Below, one piece after another: positions 1 through 6,783 of a DNA stretch of 9,275 nt. Location: contig CADEDU010000008.1 in NCBI GenBank assembly GCA_902826155.1, positions 1 to 9,275 of the forward strand. Reading direction: 5' to 3'. The notes beneath the pieces are model-generated. The model was not told the DNA's origin. It saw nothing but the letters and a program-made list of their open reading frames with translations, and did no database searches. The position numbers were made by a program, and so were the translations under genes. How positions within the stretch are numbered: the first letter of the stretch is position 1; each line of letters starts with the position of its first letter. This DNA comes from an uncultured beta proteobacterium (GTDB taxonomy: Bacteria > Pseudomonadota > Gammaproteobacteria > Burkholderiales > SG8-39).

Positions 1-1012
1 GGCGTCGGTCGAGGAGCGGGAGGGGCAGATCCTCGCGCGCCAGCCGGCTCGCGCTAGCGATGCCGCCGAACCCGGCACCGACGATCACCACGCGCGGGGC
101 GCTTGCGCTTACGGCAATTGGGACGCCTGCCAGTCGCGGCCAGTGTCTGGCGAGCCAACCGTGAAGCACATGGTCGAGGGCGATCGAACCGGGACCGTTG
201 ATCACGATCAACCCGAGTGCACCCAGCCAGTACGGCAGGCTTGCAGCGAGCGCGGCATCGCCCGTTTTTGCGGCTACAGCGTCTGCAAGTACGGCTTGTG
301 CGACAAGCGCGATCATCGCCACGGCCGCCGCCGCGCGCGATGCAAATCCAAACAAAATCGCGAGCGCGCAGACGACGATCATCGGACTTGCGAACGATCG
401 CGCCGACTCGATCATCACGATCGTCGGATCGATCGAAAGCAGGCCCGCAGCACCGACGATCGCAAGCGCAAGCCAGGAACGCAGCGCCAGCATCAGCAAC
501 GGCAGGCCGATGCGCGTGAAGCCAGCGAGCAAGGAAACGCACGCACCGGCGAACGGCAACGGGCTATTGGCAAGGCCCTTGGCCAGGCGCCGGTCGAACG
601 AAAGGGGCCCTGCCCCGCGCACGACGAACCAGGCACACAGCGCCGCCCACAACAGATGCTGGTCGAATGCGGCGTAATTGAACTGGATCACCAGCGCTAG
701 CGCGAGCAGCGCGAGCGCCGCAGCGCGCGTACCCAGGCCGAGCGCCAGGAGCAACGATCCGAACAACTCCACCACGACGCCGACGTAGGCTGCGGTGAGC
801 GGGTCCATCCAACTTACCGGGTACTCGTCGCGCGCGAGCAAGAGCGCCGTTTCCCAATTGACGAGCTTTACCACCGCCGACACGAAGAACACGCGCGCGA
901 TCACCAGGCGAAGCACGAGGTCGAATAACGGCCCTGCCCAGCGGATCAACGCGCGGGCGGCGCCGCCCGTCGTCTCGGCGACGTCAGTCAAGCAGGCTGC
1001 GATGCTGTTCAT
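1..1012 (-). CDS. DoxX-DoxX-NDH-2-like FAD oxidoreductase fusion (3' end outside window)
   Basis: 337 codons are visible and the reading frame leaves the window open. Residues about 28-143 form a DoxX-like membrane module: FFVSAVVK at 42-49, VVELFGS at 80-86, LGLGTRAAAL at 91-100 and GAGPLSFD at 133-140. Residues about 155-285 look like a second, degenerate copy (FGFASRAAAA at 221-230, GPGSIALDHVL at 273-283). A linker leads to a classic FAD-binding beta-alpha-beta start, PRVVIVGAGFGG (306-317), and an acidic residue at the end of the next strand (LLDRR, D335), as in type II NADH dehydrogenases. Known: NDH-2 enzymes oxidise NADH and reduce quinone at the membrane, and DoxX/DoxD proteins are linked to quinone-coupled redox. 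Inferred: a membrane-tethered NAD(P)H:quinone oxidoreductase. The ATG overlaps the aquaporin stop as ATGA, with only a weak AGG ahead, so translation is probably coupled. The electron-acceptor half and the C-terminal anchor cannot be seen. Confidence 0.85.
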   Translation of the reverse strand, partial: MNSIAACLTDVAETTGGAARALIRWAGPLFDLVLRLVIARVFFVSAVVKLVNWETALLLARDEYPVSWMDPLTAAYVGVVVELFGSLLLALGLGTRAAALALLALALVIQFNYAAFDQHLLWAALCAWFVVRGAGPLSFDRRLAKGLANSPLPFAGACVSLLAGFTRIGLPLLMLALRSWLALAIVGAAGLLSIDPTIVMIESARSFASPMIVVCALAILFGFASRAAAAVAMIALVAQAVLADAVAAKTGDAALAASLPYWLGALGLIVINGPGSIALDHVLHGWLARHWPRLAGVPIAVSASAPRVVIVGAGFGGIASASRLAREDLPLPLLDRR

Positions 1013-1860
1013 ACGAGCCTGGCCGAACGCAGTGCCCGCTGCAGCGCGGGTGGAACGTAGCCGCAATGGATGCAGCGTTGCGTCGGAGCGTGATCGAGCT
1101 TGGCGCAGTCGAGCTGCTCACGCCCGCGCCAGCGCACGTAGAGCGTCGCTGCGCACAGCATGCCGAGCGGCGGAGCAACGAAATAGATCCACAGGTCGTG
1201 CCACACGTTCGCCGGCGCTGCGGAAGCGAAACTGCGCGCCGGGTTCATGCTCATGCCCGACACCGGCGCTTCCAGCGTGATATACGCAGTGACCAGCGCG
1301 CCGGCAGCCAGGCCCGTGAGCCGAGCCCAGCGATTCGCGTTGGAGATCGTGAGCACGCAGAACATCAACAGCGCGGAGATGAAGAACTCGGCGATCAGCG
1401 CGGCACGCCAGCCCGCCTCGCCCGGCGTGGTCACGACGAAGCGCACCGGCGGATCGGCGAAGGCGTGCCCGATGATCTGCGCCACGAGCACGACGCCCAA
1501 CATCCCGCCCGCGAACTGCGCGAGCACGTAGAAGAGCGCATCCGCGCCGCGCACTTTGCCCAGTCGCCAGAACGTGAGCGTCACGGCCGGATTCAGATGC
1601 GCACCTGATCGCTGACCCCATGGCGAGTAGATGATGCCCACTGCGGTGAGCCCCATCGCCACGCCCATCAACACGCGCCGCGTCGTGGCATCACCGATGG
1701 CCTGGTGGACCGGCGATCCGGGATACTCCAGCAGCGTGCCGAACACGCCGGCGGAGATCATGAACAGCCCGAGGCCCCAGGCTTCGATCAGATACTCCGG
1801 CCAGTGGTGCGCAAGCGCCCAGCCGAACGTGCGAGACCCCTCCGCGTGGATGATTGCCAT
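1009..1860 (-). CDS. MIP-family aquaporin with Cys/His C-terminal tail
   Basis: This is a 283-residue channel of the major intrinsic protein family, of usual length apart from an extended tail. Both pore signatures are intact: SGAHLNPAVT (NPA at 90-92) and SGMSMNPARS (NPA at 206-208, followed by the selectivity-filter Arg209). Serine follows that arginine, where aquaglyceroporins typically have aspartate (NPARD), so a water-type (possibly H2O2-passing) pore is favoured over a glycerol channel; this is inference. Hydrophobic segments fit six helices. After the last one (about 226-243) comes a soluble tail holding C252, H257, C263 and C266 (QRCIHCGY). The start ATG lies 12 nt after the glucosidase stop. 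A GAGG at 1871-1874 overlaps that stop and serves as ribosome-binding site. The 3' end overlaps the DoxX fusion gene by 4 nt, placing the channel in the same operon. Confidence 0.93.
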   Translation of the reverse strand: MAIIHAEGSRTFGWALAHHWPEYLIEAWGLGLFMISAGVFGTLLEYPGSPVHQAIGDATTRRVLMGVAMGLTAVGIIYSPWGQRSGAHLNPAVTLTFWRLGKVRGADALFYVLAQFAGGMLGVVLVAQIIGHAFADPPVRFVVTTPGEAGWRAALIAEFFISALLMFCVLTISNANRWARLTGLAAGALVTAYITLEAPVSGMSMNPARSFASAAPANVWHDLWIYFVAPPLGMLCAATLYVRWRGREQLDCAKLDHAPTQRCIHCGYVPPALQRALRSARLV

Positions 1861-1872
1861 GCGTGCATCGCC
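1861..1872 (-). other. 12-nt spacer between glucosidase and aquaporin genes
   Basis: This short gap carries no terminator or promoter. The aquaporin ribosome-binding site (GAGG, 1871-1874) straddles its edge and the upstream stop codon, consistent with co-translation on one transcript. Confidence 0.7.
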
Positions 1873-4632
1873 TCAAGCCAGGACCGTCGTCGTCTTACGC
1901 TTCTTCGACGTCTCCGCGCCACCCTGTTCCTTCCAGAACCGCGGGATGTCGGTCCGATAGCGACGGAACACCAGATTTGCGATCAGGCCTGTCCAGCCGG
2001 TCTGATGCTGCGCACCCAGCCCCAGTCCGGTCTCCGCGTGGAAGTATTCGTTGAACAGCAGCAGATCGCGCCAATGCGGGTCGCCCTGATAGGGGCTGTC
2101 CGATGCAAACGCGGGCACCTTGCCATCGGCATCGCGGCGTACCAGATCGACGAGCCGGTCGGCGATCAGGTTGGCGATCTGCCGGAGCGACATGCGCTCG
2201 CCTTCGCGACACGGTACCGCCACCGTGAAGCCCTCGCCGTAGTAGCGATGGAACTTCTCGATCGCCTGCACCAGCAGGAAATTGGTCGGCATCCAGATCG
2301 GTCCGCGCCAGTTCGAATTGCCACCGAACAGGCCCGAGTTCGACTCACCGGGTACGTACTCGATCAGCGCGCGGCCGATCCCCGGGATCGACCCCAGATC
2401 GCGTCGCTCGGCGTGGATGCGCGACACGCTGCGCACGCCGTAGCGAGACAGGAACTCGTCCTCCGATAGCACGCGCGCCAGCACCTGCTTGAGGCGCCGC
2501 GGCCCCAGCAGCGAGAGCAGATGCTCCCCGCGCTCGTTCGTCTGCACCGGGCAGTGCGTGACCTTGTGGCCGTCGACTGCGCCTTGATAGTGCGATTCGA
2601 GCGCGGCCCGAAATCGCGGCGCGCCGGCGAGCAGGCGCGCATCGATCACCTCGCAGGCGAACAGCGGAATCAGTCCGACCCAGGAGAACACGTCGATGTG
2701 ATGCCGCGCGCCGTCGGGCGTGACGATGAGATCCTTGAAGAACGCATCACGCTCGTCCCACAGCGAATGCCCGCCCGAGTGACCACCGATGCTGTTGGCG
2801 ATCGCCATGAACTGCTCGTAGCACTGGATCGCGACATCCTCGTAGTCGTGGTTCTCGGCGGCCAGCTCCAGCGCCATGAGCGTCATGTTGAGCGCGAACA
2901 TCGCGACCCATCCGGTGGCATCGGCCTGCTTGAGCGAGTAGCCCGGCGGCAGCGGCTGCGAACGGTCGTACACCGAGATGTTGTCCAGCCCGAGGAAGCC
3001 GCCCTCGAACACGTTGTTACCCTCGGCGTCCTTGCGATTGAGCCACCAGGTGTAGTTCATCAGCATCTTGTGGGTGACGCGCGCCAGGAATTTGTAGTCG
3101 CCCTGTCCGCGCTGCACCCGCTCGGCGCGAAACGCCTTGAGCGCCGCCATCGCCAGCACCGGCGGATTGACGTCGCCGAACGCCCACTCGTAGGCCGGGA
3201 TCTGGCCGTTGGGATGCAGGTAGCGCTCCTTCAACAGCAGCTCGATCTGGTCCTTGGCGAAATCGACATCGACCAGGGCGAGCGCCGCGCAGTGGAACGC
3301 GAGATCCCATGCCGCGAACCACGGGTACTCCCACTTGTCGCACATCGAGATCACGTCGGCGGCTTTCATGTGCCGCCAATGCCGGTTGCGTCCGGTCTTG
3401 CGAGAGCCCGGCGGTTCGATCGCATCGCCGTCGAGCCAGCGCGCCACGTCATAGTGGAAGAACTGCTTGCTCCAGATCATGCCGGCCAGCGCCTGGCGCA
3501 TGATGCGATGGTCCTCGGCGCTCGCATCGGGCAGCAGTTCGTCGTAGAAGATCGACGCCTCCGACTGACGTCGGGCGAGCAGCACCTCGCGTTTGTCGAA
3601 CGGCGCGGTGAGCGGCCGCGCCGACAGCGCGAAACCGATCGCGCTCGATTCGCCCGGCGCCACCGTGAGCACGTGATGCGCACCGAACTTGGTGCCGAAC
3701 TCGTCCGGATTCACCGCGTCGCGCTCGCCTTGAATGACGAAGCGATGGAACGCATCCTTCACGTAGGGTGTCGTGTTGGGCACGTTCCACAGCCGCTGCG
3801 CATTCGATTCGTTCTCGGTGAACAGCGGCTGCGCCGGATGCCGACCATAGAGCCAGTAGTCGCCCAGGCTCGGATGCGATGCCTGCACCGCCCAGGGCAC
3901 GCCTTTGGGCGGCGCGACGCGACGCAGGCACGGCTTGACGCTGCCGTCGTGGATGTCGCCCGCGCCCTGGGCGCCTTCTTGCGCCCACGACCAGGTATTG
4001 CGAAACCACAGATTGGGAATGAGATGCAGCGTGGCGGTCTCGCTGCCGCGGTTGGTGGCGATCACGCGCACATGGATCTCGTCGTGCGCCGCCTTGAAGT
4101 ACACCACCTCGACGTCCCAGTAGGCACCATCGGCGAACACGCCGGTGTCGGGAAGATTGAACGGCGGCTCGTGCCGGCCGCGTCGCGCGTTCTCCTCGAC
4201 CAGCCAGCGGTACGGGTATTCGCGTTGCGGATACTTGTACAGATGCCGCATGTAGCTGTGCGAAGGTGTCGCGTCGAGGTAGTGGTAGACCTCCTTCACG
4301 TCCTCGCCATGATTGCCCTGATTGCCGGTGAGTCCGAACATGCGCTCCTTGAGGATCGGATCGCGCTCGTTCCACAGCGACAGTGCGAAACACAGCCGCT
4401 GCTGCTCGTCGCAGATGCCGGCCAGCCCGTCCTCGTTCCAGCGATAGGCGCGCGATCGCGCCTGATCGTGATCGAAATCCTCCCAGGCGTTGCCCCACGG
4501 GCTGTAGTCCTCGCGCACCGTGCCCCAGGCCCGCTCGGCGACATACGGCCCCCACAGGCGCCAGTTGGCCTTACCCGCGCGCTGCTCTTCCAGACGCAGA
4601 CGCTCGGCATTCAATTCGATACGCGACGACAT
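1873..4632 (-). CDS. GH63-like (MGH1-like) glucosidase, 919 aa
   Basis: This is a large cytosolic protein with no signal peptide or membrane segment. It matches the bacterial 'glucosidase' group related to glycoside hydrolase family 63 / MGH1-like enzymes. An N-terminal beta-rich region (about 1-340, e.g. WRLWGPYVAERAWGTVRED) precedes an (alpha/alpha)6-barrel-like catalytic region. Hallmarks are WEYPWFAAWDLAFH (434-447, where D443 is the likely acid residue by family analogy), GGFLGLDNI (544-552), GNSNWRGPIWMPTN (771-784) and LGAQHQTGWTGL (872-883). GH63 enzymes cleave alpha-glucosidic bonds with inversion; the substrate here is unknown. The ATG at 4632 has GGAGGG at 4639-4644, 6 nt upstream. 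The C-terminus ends in a basic stretch (KKRK). It follows a debranching-enzyme gene by 60 nt and precedes an aquaporin by 12 nt. Inferred role: trimming of oligosaccharides made by, or parallel to, the debranching enzyme. Confidence 0.9.
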   Translation of the reverse strand: MSSRIELNAERLRLEEQRAGKANWRLWGPYVAERAWGTVREDYSPWGNAWEDFDHDQARSRAYRWNEDGLAGICDEQQRLCFALSLWNERDPILKERMFGLTGNQGNHGEDVKEVYHYLDATPSHSYMRHLYKYPQREYPYRWLVEENARRGRHEPPFNLPDTGVFADGAYWDVEVVYFKAAHDEIHVRVIATNRGSETATLHLIPNLWFRNTWSWAQEGAQGAGDIHDGSVKPCLRRVAPPKGVPWAVQASHPSLGDYWLYGRHPAQPLFTENESNAQRLWNVPNTTPYVKDAFHRFVIQGERDAVNPDEFGTKFGAHHVLTVAPGESSAIGFALSARPLTAPFDKREVLLARRQSEASIFYDELLPDASAEDHRIMRQALAGMIWSKQFFHYDVARWLDGDAIEPPGSRKTGRNRHWRHMKAADVISMCDKWEYPWFAAWDLAFHCAALALVDVDFAKDQIELLLKERYLHPNGQIPAYEWAFGDVNPPVLAMAALKAFRAERVQRGQGDYKFLARVTHKMLMNYTWWLNRKDAEGNNVFEGGFLGLDNISVYDRSQPLPPGYSLKQADATGWVAMFALNMTLMALELAAENHDYEDVAIQCYEQFMAIANSIGGHSGGHSLWDERDAFFKDLIVTPDGARHHIDVFSWVGLIPLFACEVIDARLLAGAPRFRAALESHYQGAVDGHKVTHCPVQTNERGEHLLSLLGPRRLKQVLARVLSEDEFLSRYGVRSVSRIHAERRDLGSIPGIGRALIEYVPGESNSGLFGGNSNWRGPIWMPTNFLLVQAIEKFHRYYGEGFTVAVPCREGERMSLRQIANLIADRLVDLVRRDADGKVPAFASDSPYQGDPHWRDLLLFNEYFHAETGLGLGAQHQTGWTGLIANLVFRRYRTDIPRFWKEQGGAETSKKRKTTTVLA

Positions 4633-4638
4633 GCGTAG

Positions 4639-4644
4639 CCCTCC
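4639..4644 (-). promoter_or_regulatory. Ribosome-binding site of the glucosidase gene
   Basis: On the minus strand this reads GGAGGG, 6 nt before the ATG at 4632. It is the strongest Shine-Dalgarno match in the window and fixes the start. This gene also has the longest upstream gap (60 nt), so it may be translated independently rather than by coupling. Confidence 0.75.
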
Positions 4645-4671
4645 GGTAACGGCAATCGATGGATGAGTGCA

Positions 4672-4689
4672 GCGCGGCAGTCGCCGCGC
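4672..4689 (-). other. GC-rich hairpin between debranching-enzyme and glucosidase genes
   Basis: GCGCGGC and GCCGCGC form a perfect 7-bp stem with a 4-nt loop, 3 nt after the debranching-enzyme stop. No run of T follows on the minus strand, so it lacks the second half of an intrinsic terminator. It could slow transcription, protect the upstream mRNA from 3' exonucleases, or be chance in such GC-rich DNA. Confidence 0.4.
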
Positions 4690-4692
4690 GGT

Positions 4693-6783
4693 TCAGGCGG
4701 CAGCAACCAGTACCGGCTCGTCGACGCTGGACTTGAGCCGTGCTTTCTCCAGGCGCCACCATGCATCGAGCGTGCAGGCGACCGACCAAGCTTGCGACGG
4801 CGCACCGCGCGGGTGATGCGGGGGTGCCCCATCGAGAATCTCGCTGATCGTCCCCAGCCCCGCGTCGAGGAGGTGGTCGCGGATCGGCTCGAGCCGCTGC
4901 TGCGCAGCCGCCGCATCACCGGTCACACGGTGCTCGGCCAAGGCGTAGTGCCCGAGCAGCCACGCCCACACCGGCCCCTGGTGATAGGCGGCGTCGCGCT
5001 CGTGCGGTCCGCCGGCGTACTGCGCGCGATAGTCCGCGTGACGCGGCGAGAGCGAACGCAATCCGTACGAACTGAGCAGCTCGCGTGCGCATTGCCGCAC
5101 CACGCTTTGCTGCACGTCGTGATCGAGCGGACTGAACGCCAGGCTCACCGCAAAGATCTGGTTCGGTCGGATCGTGGCATCGTGCCCCCGCGGCCCGTCG
5201 AGCACGTCGAACAGTCCGCCGGTCTGCGGATTGACGAAGCGCGCGAAGCCGCTGCGCGCACGCGCGGCGAGATCGAGGTAGTGCTCCGGCGCACGGCACA
5301 GCCCCTCGTTGAACCAAGCCATCGCGTTCAGCGCGTTGTACCAGAGCGCATTGAGCTCGACCGCCTTGCCCACACGCGGGGTCACCACCCAGTCGCCGAT
5401 CTTGGCGTCCATCCAGGTCACCTGCACGCCGGGTTCGCCCGCGTACAACAGACCGTCGTTCGGATCGACCTTGATGCCGAAACGCGTACCGTCGACATAC
5501 GCATCGATGACGCTCGCCAGCACGTCGTAGCTCTCGAGCAGCGCCATCCAGTCGCCGCTAGCCGCAACGTAGGCGCGCCAGGCTTCGATGAACCACAACG
5601 CGGCATCGGCGGTGTTGTACTCGGCACTCTGCCCGTCGCCGGGGAACCAGTTGGGCAGCATGCCTTGATCGACGAAGCGGGCGAACGTCTGCAGGATGCG
5701 TCTGGCAGCGGCAAATCGTCCCGTGGGCAACGTCAATCCAGGCAGCGCGATCATGGTGTCGCGTCCCCAGTCGCCGAACCAGGGATAACCGGCGATCACC
5801 GACTCGCCCTCCCCGGAGCCGCTCGTCCCAGCTGCGGCCGATGTCACGACGGGTTTGCCGATCGATCGTCGGAACAGGAAGCTATCGGCCGCGAGTACCA
5901 GCTGGCGCACCCAGTCGGGCGCGTCGACCAACTCCGGCGTCACCGACGCGGCGCGCGTCAACAACTCGCTGTCGTGCGTCGCGAAACGACGCATCGCTTC
6001 ATCGAGATAGGGCGAAGCGTTGTCGGCGAGCGAGCCGACGATGCCCACCCACTCGCCGGCGCGCAGCTCCAGTTCGGCCTGTGCGACCAGCAGGTGATTG
6101 TCGCGATCGCCCAGTCCGCGTTCGCGCTCCAGGGGCAGATCGAAGTTCTCGATCCACACCGACTGCGGTGTCATCTGGCCACCCCGCGCCTCGAGCGTAA
6201 GCGCGAACCAGTCGGGCATACGCACCACCACGCGGGCACCTTGGTGTTCGATGCCCGGCGCGATGCCGCCGGCATGCATCGCACCGTGATGATCGCGCGC
6301 GTTGACCAGCAACCGCACGCTCAGCCGCATCGGCTCGCTTTGTACCGGCGAAATCAGCTTCCACGCCGCGTAGGTGGTATCGGCGCCGGGCTCCATCCAG
6401 ATGCGATGCTCGACGACGATGTCACCGAACGCGTAGCGCCACACCGGCATGCGCCCTTCCAGTCGGAACGATTCGGCCAGCACGTGCCCATGCGGATGGA
6501 CCACGCCGCCGCCCCAGCGATTGGTGTGGAGCGGCCATTCGTCGGTGCCGTCGTGCAGCGTGGCATCGGCCTTGGCGAGCACCAAAAAACGGCCAAGCGG
6601 GGGACTGACCGGCGCCACCAGTAAACCGTGGTAACGCCGGGTCAAGGTTCCGGCAATCGTGCCCGCGGCATAAGCTCCGCGCCCGTTGGCCAACCACCAC
6701 TCGCGTCGTTCAGCCGATTCCAGCCCCCCCAGCACCTCACGTCCGAACCGGATGTGCTGCGGCAGTGAGTTCGAGGTCATCAT
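4693..6783 (-). CDS. Glycogen-debranching enzyme / amylo-alpha-1,6-glucosidase
   Basis: The 696-residue protein has the two-domain layout of bacterial/archaeal-type debranching enzymes. The N-terminal domain has REWWLANGRGAYAAGTIAG (27-45), TRRYHGLLVAP (48-58) and a beta-rich body to about 280. The C-terminal (alpha/alpha)6 barrel carries YPWFGDWGRDTMIALPGL (333-350), EYNTADAALWF (388-398), IRPNQIFAVSL (538-548), QGPVWAWLLGHY (602-613) and GTISEILDG (644-652). By family analogy E648 is a candidate catalytic base and the Asp in GRDT is functionally important. It should hydrolyse alpha-1,6-linked glucose at branch stubs in the cytosol. The frame is open further upstream to 7005, but that part is antisense-like and overlaps the GMC gene. 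The chosen start is the ATG at 6783, or the adjacent ATG at 6780. AAGGAG at 6789-6794 lies 5 or 8 nt before them. The gene overlaps the GMC gene by 47 nt. Confidence 0.92.
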   Translation of the reverse strand: MMTSNSLPQHIRFGREVLGGLESAERREWWLANGRGAYAAGTIAGTLTRRYHGLLVAPVSPPLGRFLVLAKADATLHDGTDEWPLHTNRWGGGVVHPHGHVLAESFRLEGRMPVWRYAFGDIVVEHRIWMEPGADTTYAAWKLISPVQSEPMRLSVRLLVNARDHHGAMHAGGIAPGIEHQGARVVVRMPDWFALTLEARGGQMTPQSVWIENFDLPLERERGLGDRDNHLLVAQAELELRAGEWVGIVGSLADNASPYLDEAMRRFATHDSELLTRAASVTPELVDAPDWVRQLVLAADSFLFRRSIGKPVVTSAAAGTSGSGEGESVIAGYPWFGDWGRDTMIALPGLTLPTGRFAAARRILQTFARFVDQGMLPNWFPGDGQSAEYNTADAALWFIEAWRAYVAASGDWMALLESYDVLASVIDAYVDGTRFGIKVDPNDGLLYAGEPGVQVTWMDAKIGDWVVTPRVGKAVELNALWYNALNAMAWFNEGLCRAPEHYLDLAARARSGFARFVNPQTGGLFDVLDGPRGHDATIRPNQIFAVSLAFSPLDHDVQQSVVRQCARELLSSYGLRSLSPRHADYRAQYAGGPHERDAAYHQGPVWAWLLGHYALAEHRVTGDAAAAQQRLEPIRDHLLDAGLGTISEILDGAPPHHPRGAPSQAWSVACTLDAWWRLEKARLKSSVDEPVLVAAA

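Noticed and set aside
197..212. Inverted repeat gttgatc-ac-gatcaac
   Set aside because: It is within the coding sequence of the DoxX fusion with a 2-nt loop, encodes ordinary membrane-segment residues, and sits in a stretch full of cgatcg/gatc words. It is best explained by chance.
54..857. Frames on both strands in the first kilobase (for example minus 54-542 and plus 143-700)
   Set aside because: They are Arg-rich shadows. The real minus-strand frame here is open past the window edge and encodes the DoxX/NDH-2 fusion with membrane and FAD-binding features.
2521..4638. Plus-strand open frame of about 705 codons opposite the glucosidase gene
   Set aside because: It mirrors the glucosidase gene, its translation is Arg/His/Val/Leu-rich with no recognisable domain, and the minus-strand frame has clear family motifs. 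Long antisense frames are expected in GC-rich DNA.
4663..6624. Plus-strand open frame of about 653 codons opposite the debranching-enzyme gene
   Set aside because: It has the same antisense-shadow character, with no domain signature and an Arg/His/Gln-rich product, while the opposite strand carries all expected debranching-enzyme motifs.
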